The notes: generated by a model not told the origin, from the letters alone. Counted from the stretch's first letter, positions 1 to 7,960 are shown. The stretch is 34,985 bases of DNA from an uncultured Prevotellaceae bacterium (GCA_947169265.1 CAMVPC010000029.1:1-34985), one strand, 5' to 3'. Numbers and translations: made by a program.

Positions 1-100
1 GCTACACTATATTCGTGAAACGACAGACTCACCAACCGGAAATATCCGCTGACCCCTGATAACGAACCCCATTGGGGGGGCTTGCTAGTCTCTTTCAGTA

Positions 101-144
101 AAATTATAAAAAGGATTCCAAATTTGGAACCCTTTTTATAATTT
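101..144. terminator. Near-perfect palindrome at the 3' end of tRNA-Ser, likely terminator
   Basis: The 44 bp read as an inverted repeat around position 122.5. Outer arms AAATTATAAAAAGG (101-114) and CCTTTTTATAATTT (131-144) are exact complements, and the core TTCCAAATTTGGAA (116-129) is itself a perfect palindrome. Only the pair 115/130 mismatches. It touches the last base of the encoded CCA of the minus-strand tRNA. On that strand the run of T in the distal arm would suit a rho-independent terminator that also sets the 3' end for processing. It is symmetric, so it could also stop transcription entering from the left. Positions 1-100 hold no gene I can support; a short C4/G7 hairpin (about 67-80) is visible there. 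Confidence 0.65.
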
Positions 145-231
145 GGCGGAGAGAGAGGGATTCGAACCCCCGGTGCCTCTCGGCACGCCGGTTTTCAAGA
201 CCGGTGTAATCGACCACTCTACCATCTCTCC
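144..231 (-). tRNA. tRNA-Ser (anticodon UGA)
   Basis: Read on the minus strand, the acceptor stem GGAGAGA (231-225) pairs with TCTCTCC near the 3' end. A discriminator G and an encoded CCA ending at 144 follow. The anticodon arm is CCGGT-CTTGAAA-ACCGG, which puts TGA at positions 34-36 and predicts reading of UCA codons. A long variable arm (GTGCCGAGAGGCAC region) marks a class II tRNA, as expected for serine. The T arm GGTTCGAATCC is canonical. It has its own promoter upstream and a palindromic structure immediately downstream, so it appears to be a single-gene unit. Confidence 0.96.
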
Positions 232-260
232 ATGAGGTTGCTTCGTGTCGAAAGCGGGTG

Positions 261-292
261 CAAAATTACGAATAATCTTGCTACCGCACAAA
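261..292 (-). promoter_or_regulatory. Bacteroidota-type promoter of tRNA-Ser
   Basis: On the plus strand CAAAATTA (261-268) and CAAA (289-292) are separated by exactly 20 bp. Read on the minus strand this is TTTG-N20-TAATTTTG, a full match to the Bacteroidota housekeeping sigma consensus. Transcription would start near 254, about 20 bp before the tRNA 5' end. Confidence 0.75.
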
Positions 293-335
293 TTTTTGCG
301 CTGTTTTTCAATTTTTTCTTATCCGAGTAGCCTCG

Positions 336-983
336 TCAGGAAAGGACTCGCAGAGAGTGTATGGCGGCAAGGGGGTCGTCGGCTTTGAAGACATAGTTGC
401 CGGCGACGAGTACTTGTGCGCCTGCTTGGGCGAGTTGCGCTCCGGTTTCGGCGTTAACGCCTCCGTCGACTTCGATGACGGCCTTCGAGCCGGTTTCGTT
501 GATGAGGCTCACGAGCTGCCTTACCTTATTTAATGTATTTGGGATGAAACGTTGTCCTCCGAAGCCCGGGTTCACGCTCATGAGCAGGACGAGTTCCACC
601 TGTGCGACAATGTCGCGCAGCAGGGCCACAGGAGTGGCCGGGTTGATGGTTACGCCCGCTTTCATGCCGGCGTCGTGGATTTGCTGGACGACCCGGTCGA
701 GGTGCGGGCACACTTCGTAGTGTACGTTCATGATTGTGGCGCCGCAGTCGCGCACTTGACTTACAAACTTTTGCGGCTCTACAATCATGAGGTGCACGTC
801 GAGCGGTTTCTCGCACAGTTGTTGCACATATTTGATAACCGGGAAGCCGAACGAGATGTTGGGGACGAAGACACCGTCCATGACATCGAGGTGAAGCATT
901 TGTGCCTCGCTACGGTTAATCATGTCGAGGTCACGGGCCAGGTTGCCAAAGTCGGCGCTGAGTAGTGAGGGTGATACTATCAT
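336..983 (-). CDS. rpe: Ribulose-phosphate 3-epimerase
   Basis: This 215-residue protein should interconvert D-ribulose 5-phosphate and D-xylulose 5-phosphate in the cytosolic pentose phosphate pathway. The sequence shows the TIM-barrel family signatures. An N-terminal MIVSPSLLSADF strand is followed by the metal/catalytic motif HLDVMDGVFVPN (H31, D33, D36). Further on are the VHYE histidine motif, the phosphate-loop region VNPGFGGQRF, and VEVDGGVN near residue 172 carrying the second catalytic aspartate. The length is normal for the family. Its ATG overlaps the stop of the upstream DedA gene by four bases (ATGA), so it is the last gene of a translationally coupled three-gene operon. That operon is metabolically mixed, so the grouping probably reflects expression rather than pathway. 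Confidence 0.96.
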   Translation of the reverse strand: MIVSPSLLSADFGNLARDLDMINRSEAQMLHLDVMDGVFVPNISFGFPVIKYVQQLCEKPLDVHLMIVEPQKFVSQVRDCGATIMNVHYEVCPHLDRVVQQIHDAGMKAGVTINPATPVALLRDIVAQVELVLLMSVNPGFGGQRFIPNTLNKVRQLVSLINETGSKAVIEVDGGVNAETGAQLAQAGAQVLVAGNYVFKADDPLAAIHSLRVLS

Positions 984-1723
984 TGTTGTTCAGTGTTAGG
1001 TTGACGCGACGGTTTCTTTTTAAATGCCTGGTAAGCGAGGTACAGGACGATGAGCACCAGGAGCCCCCCGCCGGCGAGCGTGAGGTAATGGTTGTTGCGC
1101 TCAATGGCCTCGAAGAGTTGCTCTTGGGGATATTTTGTGCTCAGCCACCAGCCCAGGGCCGCCAGCACGGCGTTCCAGATGCCTGCACCAAGGACGGTGA
1201 ACAGCGAGAATTTGGCGAAATTCATGCGCGCCAGCCCGGCGGGGATTGAGATGAGCTGGCGTATGGCTGGAATGAGGCGTCCCAGGAAGGTAGAGATGGC
1301 ACCGTGGCGGTCGAAGTAATCTTCGGCGCGTTGCACCTTGTCGCGGTCGATGAGGCAGATGTGGCCCAGACGGCTGTCGGCAAAACCGTAGACGATGGGC
1401 CTGCCAAGCCACATCGACAGCAGGTAGTTGACAGTGGCGCCTATCCAGGCTCCCACCGTGGCCACGAGCACGATGGCAAAGACATTGAGGTCGCCATTGC
1501 GCAGCGCGAAATAGGCCGCTGGCGGCACCACGACTTCGCTGGGAAAGGGGATGAACGAACTTTCGATGGCCATCAGCAGCAAGATGATACTATAAGACAT
1601 GTGGTCCTTATACCACTCGAAAATTGTCTTGGCGTCGAAGTCGCGGATGAAGTAGATAACGGCAGCCAGCAAGGCCAGCAGCACTACTGAAATGATGACA
1701 AGTTGCAGAGTATCCTTTTTCAT
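980..1723 (-). CDS. DedA-family membrane protein (VTT domain)
   Basis: This 247-residue integral membrane protein belongs to the DedA/SNARE-associated (VTT) family. Members take part in membrane-lipid recycling (flipping of undecaprenyl phosphate or phospholipids) and proton-motive-force homeostasis. Visible are an N-terminal TM helix (residues about 7-26) and the re-entrant loop motif ESSFIPFPSEVV with its conserved acidic residues. The FLGRLIPAIRQLISIPAG motif follows, with the family's essential arginines, and then C-terminal TM helices near 175-195 and 212-232. The tail is Lys/Arg/Gln-rich and cytosolic. The gene overlaps its neighbours by four bases at both ends. Family assignment is secure; which DedA subgroup, and therefore which lipid substrate, cannot be told from sequence alone. 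Confidence 0.9.
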   Translation of the reverse strand: MKKDTLQLVIISVVLLALLAAVIYFIRDFDAKTIFEWYKDHMSYSIILLLMAIESSFIPFPSEVVVPPAAYFALRNGDLNVFAIVLVATVGAWIGATVNYLLSMWLGRPIVYGFADSRLGHICLIDRDKVQRAEDYFDRHGAISTFLGRLIPAIRQLISIPAGLARMNFAKFSLFTVLGAGIWNAVLAALGWWLSTKYPQEQLFEAIERNNHYLTLAGGGLLVLIVLYLAYQAFKKKPSRQPNTEQQ

Positions 1724-2346
1724 GGCCGCAAAGTTAATGATTTTCGGTCAATTTCAAGCCCCAGCGAGGCAAACATTTGCGCATAGGCGGCCGCTTTTTT
1801 CTCGAGTGCCAGTGGGTAGGCTCGTGATGAGGAAGGCATGCGGTAGTGCCGAAAACGGTGGCTTCCCAGCACGCAATGGTTCACGCCACCGGTGGGCTGG
1901 ACACTTGCGCCCGCGAGCGCGGCCACCACCGCCGTAGCCTTTTCGCCGGCCGTCACCACGGCCCCGATGGTGGGGTGCACGTCGAGCATTGCCTCGAGGT
2001 CGATAGTCTCCACAATGTCGAGAAACTTGTCGCTGGCGTTGTCTTTGAGCCGACGCACGGCCATCGCAGTGTCCCACAGGGCGATACCCTTGTCGTCGAG
2101 CAGCCGCTTGATGGCGTCGAGGTCGAACCGCTTCGACGCCGACAGCCAAAGTGCGTCGCGGTCGCCCAAGAAGACGAGCGCCATGATGCGCCACATGTCG
2201 TTGATGCGATTGGGGTAATAAAAATCCATCGCCCATCGTTCGCGCTTGGGCGGGAAAGTGCCCAGCATGAGCACGCGCGGGCAAGGAGGGACATAAGGTC
2301 GCCAAGGGTGACGTTCAACCGGCGGGAGAGTTTGTTTTGTTTCCAT
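1720..2346 (-). CDS. Uracil-DNA glycosylase superfamily protein
   Basis: This 208-residue protein resembles the mismatch-specific branch of the UDG superfamily, which excises damaged or deaminated bases from DNA. Motif 1 is seen as MLGTFPPKRERWAMDFYYPN (about residues 27-46). The second motif appears as RMPSSSRAYP near residue 168, corresponding to the LPSxSP-type loop of this fold. The substrate base cannot be predicted. The ATG at 2346 is chosen because the family-type opening HPWRPYVPP comes shortly after it. A promoter-like element ends only about 6 bp upstream of this codon, so the mRNA may be leaderless or nearly so. It is the first gene of the operon with dedA and rpe. Confidence 0.82.
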   Translation of the reverse strand: METKQTLPPVERHPWRPYVPPCPRVLMLGTFPPKRERWAMDFYYPNRINDMWRIMALVFLGDRDALWLSASKRFDLDAIKRLLDDKGIALWDTAMAVRRLKDNASDKFLDIVETIDLEAMLDVHPTIGAVVTAGEKATAVVAALAGASVQPTGGVNHCVLGSHRFRHYRMPSSSRAYPLALEKKAAAYAQMFASLGLEIDRKSLTLRP

Positions 2347-2351
2347 GTGTG

Positions 2352-2383
2352 CAAATATCGCTTAAAATTTGTTTATGGGCAAA
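2352..2383 (-). promoter_or_regulatory. Candidate promoter of the UDG-dedA-rpe operon
   Basis: On the plus strand CAAATATC (2352-2359) and CAAA (2380-2383) are 20 bp apart. Read on the minus strand this gives TTTG-N20-GATATTTG, one mismatch from TTTG-N20-TAnnTTTG. The predicted start site would lie at or next to the UDG start codon at 2346. It interleaves with the divergent promoter of the export lipoprotein. Confidence 0.5.
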
Positions 2384-2399
2384 TAGTTTTGTACTTTTG
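2368..2399 (+). promoter_or_regulatory. Promoter of the polysaccharide export lipoprotein
   Basis: TTTG (2368-2371), a 20-bp spacer and TACTTTTG (2392-2399) match the Bacteroidota consensus. The expected start near 2405 gives a leader of roughly 30 nt before the ATG at 2437. The element shares DNA with the divergent promoter, so the two directions may compete. Confidence 0.75.
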
Positions 2400-2436
2400 T
2401 GGCACGAAAATAAACCAATCACTCAATAATTCATCG

Positions 2437-3261
2437 ATGAAAACCATTAATCAACTACTCTTGCTGGCCCTCACGGCATTGCTGATGGCCAGTTGCGGCT
2501 CGACGAAGGACGTTCCTTACCTGATCGATGCCAACCAATTGCCCAAAGAAGTGCTGCAAGCCGCCTCGCGCGCCACCGACCCGGTCATCATGCCGGGCGA
2601 CATGCTCCAAATCACTGTCACCGGCCGCAATCCCGAGTCGGTGCAGCCGTTCAACAAAATCAGTTACATTTCTAACTTGTCGAGCAATGGTAGCGCCCTG
2701 ACCAACAGTAATGCCGGCAACGCCCCTATGTACTATTATCTGGTGGACGACAACGGCAACATCGAATTCCCGATGCTGGGCCAGTTGCACATTGGCGGCA
2801 TGACCAAAGCGGCAGTCGAGGAGAGCATCGCCTCGCAAATCCATCCCAAGTTTCTCACCGAGAAGCCCGGTGTGGAGGTACGCATCCAGAATTTCACGGT
2901 CTCAATCCTGGGTGAGGTAAAATCGCCCGGCACCGTCACGGCGCAAAACGGACGCCTTACCGTGCTTGAGGCCATCGCGCGCGCCGGCGACTTGAACATC
3001 AAGGGCCGTCGCGACAACATCATGCTCATCCGCACCAACGCCGACGGCAGCCGCAGCGTGAACACTATCAACCTCAACGACAAGAACCTGCTGGTGTCGC
3101 CGCTCTACAACCTGCAACAAAACGACGTGATTTATGTGGAACCCAACGCATCGGCCGCACGCTCGTCGTGGAGCATTCCACCGGGTCTGTCGCTGGGAAT
3201 GTCGAGTGTGGGCACCCTCATTTCGATAGCCACCTTCATCGTCACGCTCACCAAGCTTTAA
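2437..3261 (+). CDS. Polysaccharide export outer-membrane lipoprotein (Wza-type)
   Basis: This 274-residue lipoprotein of the Wza/polysaccharide biosynthesis-export family forms the outer-membrane/periplasmic conduit for exopolysaccharide or capsule. The open frame extends far upstream, but ATG 2437 is the start: it follows the promoter and opens a clear lipoprotein signal peptide with lipobox LMASC, giving lipidated Cys20. The Poly_export domain runs from about residue 45 to 155 (VIMPGDMLQITVTGRNP, then GNIEFPMLGQLHIGG). A SLBB domain follows (about 160-210: VSILGEVKSPGTV, LEAIARAGDLNIKGRRDNI). A hydrophobic helix closes the protein. No Wzc-type partner or glycosyltransferase is adjacent, which is unusual for the family. 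Confidence 0.92.
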   Translation: MKTINQLLLLALTALLMASCGSTKDVPYLIDANQLPKEVLQAASRATDPVIMPGDMLQITVTGRNPESVQPFNKISYISNLSSNGSALTNSNAGNAPMYYYLVDDNGNIEFPMLGQLHIGGMTKAAVEESIASQIHPKFLTEKPGVEVRIQNFTVSILGEVKSPGTVTAQNGRLTVLEAIARAGDLNIKGRRDNIMLIRTNADGSRSVNTINLNDKNLLVSPLYNLQQNDVIYVEPNASAARSSWSIPPGLSLGMSSVGTLISIATFIVTLTKL

Positions 3262-3319
3262 GGTTGTTAAACCCCCACCACCCTTTTGAGTCAAAAGAAG
3301 GAAAAAAAGAGGCAAAACG

Positions 3320-3349
3320 TTGCAAATTGAAAAAATATGCTTAAATTTG
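3320..3349 (+). promoter_or_regulatory. Promoter of the OmpA-family lipoprotein
   Basis: TAAATTTG (3342-3349) is a full match to the -7 element TAnnTTTG. The upstream partner is an imperfect GTTG (3319-3322), 19 bp away. Transcription would start near 3356, leaving a leader of about 80 nt that contains two notable structures. Confidence 0.6.
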
Positions 3350-3360
3350 CCCTTTGAAAC

Positions 3361-3421
3361 CTCCTTTTCAAGGAGAAAAGAGAGAAAATATTCTTAATTC
3401 ATGTTTTATTAATTAATAAAA
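3361..3421 (+). promoter_or_regulatory. Structured 5' leader of the OmpA-family mRNA
   Basis: A stem-loop CTCCTT-ttc-AAGGAG (3361-3375) would lie at or within a few bases of the predicted 5' end. An 18-bp perfect AT palindrome, TTTTATTAATTAATAAAA (3404-3421), lies 14 nt before the start codon. A 5'-terminal hairpin and an AU-rich segment before the start recall stabilising leaders of abundant outer-membrane-protein mRNAs. That role is an inference. Confidence 0.4.
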
Positions 3422-3435
3422 TCGTTTTACTAACT

Positions 3436-4125
3436 ATGAAGAAATTTTTAGCATCATTGGTAGCTGTGGCTATCTTGTTCTCGTTCAGCGGTTGCGGTTC
3501 GTTGACCGACACCCAGAAGGGTACCCTCTTCGGCACGGGCGGCGGCGCAGCCCTCGGTGCCGGTATCGGCGCTCTCATCGGTAAGGGCAAGGGTGCTGCC
3601 ATTGGCGGCGCAGTAGGTGCTATCGCCGGCGGTGTTGCCGGAACGCTCATTGGCAAGCACATGCAAAAGAAGAAAGAGGAGATGGCCGCCATCCAGGGCG
3701 CATCGGTGTCGACCGTGACCGACGTCAACGGCTACACGGCCCTCAAGGTCGCCTTTGACAGCGACATCCTGTTCGCTACCGGCAAGTATGACCTGAACGC
3801 GGCGTCGAAGAACTCGCTCAGCCAGTTTGCCACCCAGCTGATCAACGACCCGAACACCGACGTTCAAATCTATGGCCACACCGACAACACCGGTAGCCGC
3901 GCCACCAACGAGAAGTTGTCGCTCAACCGCGCCAACGCCGTTCGCAACTACTTGAACAATTGCGGTGTTCCCACGTCGCGCATCACCACCCAGGGTCTGG
4001 CCTACGACTATCCCGTTGCCGACAACAGCACGGCAGCCGGCCGCGCCCAGAACCGCCGCGTGGAGGTTTACATCAGCGCTAACGAGCAGATGATTCAAGA
4101 TGCCCAAAACGGCACGCTGAAGTAA
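3436..4125 (+). CDS. Glycine-zipper / OmpA-family lipoprotein
   Basis: This 229-residue protein has a lipoprotein signal peptide with lipobox FSGC (lipidated Cys20). A glycine-zipper segment follows (about residues 33-73, alternating G and small residues, with GKGKGAAIGGAVGAIAGG). The C-terminal OmpA-like peptidoglycan-binding domain (about 95-222) begins FDSDILFATGKYDLN and carries IYGHTDNTGS and the NRRVEVYI ending. Such proteins tether the outer membrane to peptidoglycan. In the domain core, the Asp of HTD and the Arg of AQNRRVE are the usual diaminopimelate-contacting residues. It has its own promoter and a terminator behind it, so it is probably a single-gene unit. The length is normal for the YiaD/glycine-zipper type. 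Confidence 0.93.
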   Translation: MKKFLASLVAVAILFSFSGCGSLTDTQKGTLFGTGGGAALGAGIGALIGKGKGAAIGGAVGAIAGGVAGTLIGKHMQKKKEEMAAIQGASVSTVTDVNGYTALKVAFDSDILFATGKYDLNAASKNSLSQFATQLINDPNTDVQIYGHTDNTGSRATNEKLSLNRANAVRNYLNNCGVPTSRITTQGLAYDYPVADNSTAAGRAQNRRVEVYISANEQMIQDAQNGTLK

Positions 4126-4156
4126 CACAGGGCTTTTAAGCCTTTAACCACACTCA

Positions 4157-4203
4157 CAACGGCCGGTCCCCATCACCACCTTGATGGCCGGCCGTTGATT
4201 TTT
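4157..4203 (+). terminator. Rho-independent terminator after the OmpA-family gene
   Basis: CAACGGCCGG (4157-4166) pairs perfectly with CCGGCCGTTG (4188-4197). An inner CATCA/TGATG helix extends the stem, and ATTTTT follows. The strong GC stem plus T tract fits an intrinsic terminator. Confidence 0.85.
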
Positions 4204-4250
4204 CCAATACACTAACATTCCACTATTCTCCCTATTTCCCTATTCGCGTC

Positions 4251-5423
4251 ATGAAAATCAAATCGTTCATCCTGCCGGTCATCGTGCTGGTTGCCGTTGC
4301 CACCGCACTACCGTCAACAGTGCGCGCCCAGGATTTCACGAGCCTCGACACGCTCGTTTTCCACGATGCCCTCAAGTTCAGGCTCATCAACAAGGGCTTT
4401 GACAATTCGCTCACACCTTACACACGCATTCCCGCCTACCTCAAAGACAGCGTGAGGCCCGACCTGTGGGAACGCGCCAAGTGCTCGAGCGGCATGGCGG
4501 TGCGTTTCGCCACCAATTCGCGCGCCGTGGCTGTGCGCTACAACCTGCTCACCAACATGCACATGGCGCACATGGCCGACACCGGCATCAAGGGTACCGA
4601 CCTCTACATCCTCGACGACAACGGGCGCTGGACATTCGTCAACTGTAACCGTCCGCGCAAAGACTCCATCCAGCAAAAGGTGTATGTCGACAAACTCGAT
4701 GGCAAGACGCACGAATTCATGATATACCTGCCACTCTACGACGGCGTGAACTGGATGCAGATAGGCGTCGACAGCACGGCTGTCATCACCCTACCCCAAG
4801 TAGATAACCCGCGGCGCGACCACCGTTTCGTGTTCTACGGCACGAGCATCCTGCAAGGCGGCTGCGCCACGCGCACCGGCATGGTGGCCACGAGCATCCT
4901 GCAACGCGACCTCAACGTGGAGTGCGTCAACATCGGCATCAGCGGCGAGGGAAAGATGGACTACTGCATGGCGCGCGCCATGGCCACCATTCCCGATGTG
5001 GACGCTTTCATCATCGACCCCATCCCCAACTGCACCAAGATGATGTGCGACACGCTCACCTACGATTTCATCAACATCCTGCGGCAGGCACGTCCCGATG
5101 TTCCCATCTTTATGGTGGAAGGCCAGTCCTACAGTTACGAGAACTATAACTCATTCTATAACACCTATCTTAAGGAGAAAAACTTCGAGTTTCACAAGAA
5201 CTACCTCAAGCTGCGCGCCGACAATCAGCGCAACCTCTATTACATCGACCGCGACAACCTATGGGGCCCCGACAATGAGGGCACTGTCGACGGCATCCAC
5301 CTCACCGACATAGGTTTCTACTTCTACGCCCAAAAACTCAAGCCCTACCTGCAAGCCATCCTCGACGGCACCCCCGTGCCCTTCCAAGACAAGGTGAACC
5401 GCCCTTATCCGCCGGTACAATGA
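4251..5423 (+). CDS. Secreted SGNH/GDSL-type esterase
   Basis: This 390-residue protein has an N-terminal signal peptide (about 1-26, ending VRAQ). An N-terminal beta-sandwich-like region (about 30-180) is of the SGNH_hydro_N type seen in Bacteroidota acylhydrolases. The C-terminal SGNH hydrolase domain carries the block I nucleophile FYGTSILQGG (Ser199), a block II-like glycine in NIGISGEG, a DPIPNC segment at the block III position, and DGIHLTDIGF with the Asp347/His350 dyad. The combination predicts periplasmic or surface removal of acyl groups, for example from glycans. The exact substrate is unknown. Its stop overlaps the start of the next gene (ATGA), so the two are translationally coupled, although this product is exported and the next is cytosolic. 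Confidence 0.87.
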   Translation: MKIKSFILPVIVLVAVATALPSTVRAQDFTSLDTLVFHDALKFRLINKGFDNSLTPYTRIPAYLKDSVRPDLWERAKCSSGMAVRFATNSRAVAVRYNLLTNMHMAHMADTGIKGTDLYILDDNGRWTFVNCNRPRKDSIQQKVYVDKLDGKTHEFMIYLPLYDGVNWMQIGVDSTAVITLPQVDNPRRDHRFVFYGTSILQGGCATRTGMVATSILQRDLNVECVNIGISGEGKMDYCMARAMATIPDVDAFIIDPIPNCTKMMCDTLTYDFINILRQARPDVPIFMVEGQSYSYENYNSFYNTYLKEKNFEFHKNYLKLRADNQRNLYYIDRDNLWGPDNEGTVDGIHLTDIGFYFYAQKLKPYLQAILDGTPVPFQDKVNRPYPPVQ

Positions 5424-6058
5424 GCCGCAGCAAAGGATATATCGAGGAACTTATCGCGCAGGGCGAGCACGAGCATCAAGATTTCAAACACCAAATCAGC
5501 GACGCCAAGAAAATAGCCCGAAGCATCAGCGCTTTCGCCAACCACAGCGGCGGCCACCTGCTCGTGGGCGTGAAAGACAACGGGCGCATTGCCGGTGTGA
5601 GCAGCGACGAGGAGGCCTACATGGTGGAACAGGCCGCCACGATGTACTGCAAGCCGCCGCAATCGTTGCAATGGCGCGTCTACCGCGTTGAAGGCAAAAA
5701 CGTTCTCAAAGTCGACATCGCTGAGGCGACCGAAAAACCCGTCCTCGCCCCCGACGAGCACGGCCAGTGGCGCGCCTACTTCCGCGTCAACGACGAGAAC
5801 ATCCTTGCCAGTGCCACCCACGTCAAGGTAATGAACAGCCAACGCGAGGAGGAACCGGCCGAAATCGTCTTCACCGAGAGCGAGCACCTGCTGCTCGACT
5901 ACCTCGCCACGCACGGCGGCATCACCTTGAGCGGTTACGCGCGTTTGGCCCACATCTCGCGCGAGGCCGCGCAGCGCAGCGTCGTGGACCTGTGCCAGAT
6001 GAACGTGCTTCGCCTCACCTACCACAACAACCAGTGCCTCATCGTCGCCGCCGACTGA
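5420..6058 (+). CDS. AlbA_2 (Schlafen-type) putative nucleotide-binding protein with HTH domain
   Basis: This 212-residue cytosolic protein has no signal or TM segment. Residues about 15-130 fit the AlbA_2/divergent AAA-4 domain: a conserved HEHQDFKHQISD start, ISAFANHSGGHLLVGVKDNGRIAGV, and a later YFRVNDENILAS segment. Residues about 150-212 look like a winged helix (a DYLATHGGITLSGYARLAHISREAAQ helix-turn-helix). The family occurs widely as putative transcriptional regulators or nucleic-acid-binding proteins, and its biochemistry is poorly defined. It overlaps the esterase gene by four bases. It could regulate that gene's pathway, but nothing in the sequence proves a target. Confidence 0.78.
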   Translation: MSRSKGYIEELIAQGEHEHQDFKHQISDAKKIARSISAFANHSGGHLLVGVKDNGRIAGVSSDEEAYMVEQAATMYCKPPQSLQWRVYRVEGKNVLKVDIAEATEKPVLAPDEHGQWRAYFRVNDENILASATHVKVMNSQREEEPAEIVFTESEHLLLDYLATHGGITLSGYARLAHISREAAQRSVVDLCQMNVLRLTYHNNQCLIVAAD

Positions 6059-6116
6059 CGCATCGACCTTTCCCTAAACGCCATTAACCGCATTTTTTCC
6101 ACAAAATGGGTTGAGG

Positions 6117-6148
6117 TTTGGGGATTTGGGTAAGTTTTTGTAATTTTG
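6117..6148 (+). promoter_or_regulatory. Promoter of lepA
   Basis: TTTG (6117-6120), a 20-bp spacer and TAATTTTG (6141-6148) match the Bacteroidota consensus exactly. A possible TTG start at 6146 falls inside the -7 element and so cannot be in the transcript. This fixes the ATG at 6173 as the start, with a leader of about 20 nt. Confidence 0.8.
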
Positions 6149-6172
6149 CGGATTGAAATTGACAACGACAAA

Positions 6173-7960
6173 ATGAAGACGATAAGGAACTTTTGCATTA
6201 TAGCGCATATCGACCACGGGAAAAGTACCCTGGCCGACCGACTGCTCGAATATACCAAAACCGTGGGCACCAAGGAGATGCAAAATCAAGTGCTCGACGA
6301 CATGGACCTCGAGCGCGAGCGCGGAATCACCATCAAAAGCCACGCCATCCAGATGAACTACCAGCACGGAGGCGAGAGCTTCACGTTGAACCTCATCGAC
6401 ACGCCGGGACACGTCGACTTCTCTTACGAGGTGTCGCGCTCGATCGCTGCCTGCGAGGGCGCGTTGCTTGTAGTCGACGCCACGCAGGGCGTGCAGGCAC
6501 AGACCATATCGAACCTCTATATGGCCATCGACAACGGCCTGGAAATCATTCCCGTCATCAACAAAATAGACATGGATAGCGCCCACCCCGATGAGGTGGA
6601 GGACGAAATCGTCGACTTGCTGGGCTGTGACCCAAGCGAGATTCTGCGCGTGAGCGCGCGCACCGGCGAGGGCGTACCAGCTGTGCTCGAGGCTATTGTG
6701 GAACGCATCCCGGCTCCCGAAGGCGACCCCGAGGCGCCATTGCAGGCCCTCATCTTCGACTCGGTGTTCAACCCCTTCCGGGGCATCATCGTCTATTTCA
6801 AGATAAAAAACGGCACCATCCACAAGGGCGACCTGGTGAAATTTGTCAATACCGGCAAGGAATATGACGCCGACGAGGTGGGCGTGCTCAAACTCTCGAT
6901 GCAACCCGAGAAGACGCTGAGTGCCGGCAACGTGGGCTACATCATCAGCGGCATCAAGACGAGTGCCGAGGTGCGTGTGGGCGACACCATCACCCATGTG
7001 GAACGCCCCTGCGACAAGGCCATCGCCGGTTTCCAGGAAGTGAAGCCCATGGTGTTTGCCGGCGTCTACCCCATTGAGCCCGAGGAATTTGAGAACCTGC
7101 GTGCCTCACTCGAAAAGCTTCAGCTCAACGATGCCGCCCTCACGTTCACTCCCGAGTCGAGCGTGGCACTGGGCTTCGGTTTCCGCTGCGGTTTCTTGGG
7201 CCTGCTCCACATGGAAATCGTGCAGGAGCGCCTCAGCCGCGAGTTCAACATGGAAGTGATTACCACCGTGCCCAACGTGTCCTACAAAGTATGGGACAAG
7301 AAAGACAACATGATTGAGGTGCATAACCCGGCCGGATTGCCCGACCAGACACTCATCGAGCGCATTGAGGAGCCATATATCCGCGCCTCGATTATCACGC
7401 AGTCCACGTTCATGGGACCCATCATCACGTTGTGTCTGGGCAAGCGCGGCGAGCTTGTCAAGCAGGAGTACATCAGCGGCAACCGCATGGAGCTCACTTT
7501 CGACATTCCGCTGGGCGAAATCGTCATCGACTTCTACGACAAGCTCAAGTCCATCTCGAAGGGCTATGCCTCGTTTGACTACTATATCCACGACTACCGC
7601 GACAGCAAACTCATCAAGCTCGACATCCTGCTCAACGGACAACCTGTCGATGCCCTGAGTTCGCTCACCCATGTCGACAACGCCGTGACGCTGGGACGTC
7701 GCATGTGCGAGAAATTAAAGGAACTCATTCCGCGCCAGCAGTACGACATCGCCGTGCAGGCCGCCATCGGCGCCAAAATAGTGGCGCGCGAGACCATCAA
7801 GCAGGTGCGCAAGGACGTCACCGCCAAGTGCTACGGCGGCGACGTGAGCCGCAAGCGCAAGCTCCTCGAGAAGCAAAAGGCGGGCAAGAAACGCATGAAA
7901 CAAATTGGCACTGTGCAAGTGCCCCAAAAGGCGTTCCTTGCCGTGCTCAAGCTCGACTGA
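6173..7960 (+). CDS. lepA: Elongation factor 4 (back-translocating GTPase)
   Basis: This 595-residue translational GTPase, also called EF4, acts on the ribosome during elongation and initiation. Visible are the P loop AHIDHGKST (residues 11-19), switch I with [12 protein letters not shown], switch II DTPGHVD, and NKIDM for guanine recognition. Domain II is followed by domain III/V segments typical of the EF-G-like core. The LepA-specific C-terminal domain contains [25 protein letters not shown], and the protein ends [13 protein letters not shown]. The length is exactly that of the family. The start at 6173 is supported by the promoter position and by alignment of the [16 protein letters not shown] opening. 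Confidence 0.98.
   Translation: MKTIRNFCIIAHIDHGKSTLADRLLEYTKTVGTKEMQNQVLDDMDLERERGITIKSHAIQMNYQHGGESFTLNLIDTPGHVDFSYEVSRSIAACEGALLVVDATQGVQAQTISNLYMAIDNGLEIIPVINKIDMDSAHPDEVEDEIVDLLGCDPSEILRVSARTGEGVPAVLEAIVERIPAPEGDPEAPLQALIFDSVFNPFRGIIVYFKIKNGTIHKGDLVKFVNTGKEYDADEVGVLKLSMQPEKTLSAGNVGYIISGIKTSAEVRVGDTITHVERPCDKAIAGFQEVKPMVFAGVYPIEPEEFENLRASLEKLQLNDAALTFTPESSVALGFGFRCGFLGLLHMEIVQERLSREFNMEVITTVPNVSYKVWDKKDNMIEVHNPAGLPDQTLIERIEEPYIRASIITQSTFMGPIITLCLGKRGELVKQEYISGNRMELTFDIPLGEIVIDFYDKLKSISKGYASFDYYIHDYRDSKLIKLDILLNGQPVDALSSLTHVDNAVTLGRRMCEKLKELIPRQQYDIAVQAAIGAKIVARETIKQVRKDVTAKCYGGDVSRKRKLLEKQKAGKKRMKQIGTVQVPQKAFLAVLKLD

Noticed and set aside
1-100. A possible RNA gene or gene end at the left edge
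   Set aside because: Only a short C4/G7 hairpin is visible and no tRNA, rRNA or coding frame could be supported in this truncated stretch.
6146-6172. TTG start nine codons upstream of lepA ATG
   Set aside because: The TTG is part of the -7 promoter element and would not be transcribed. LepA proteins begin at the MKTIRNF position.
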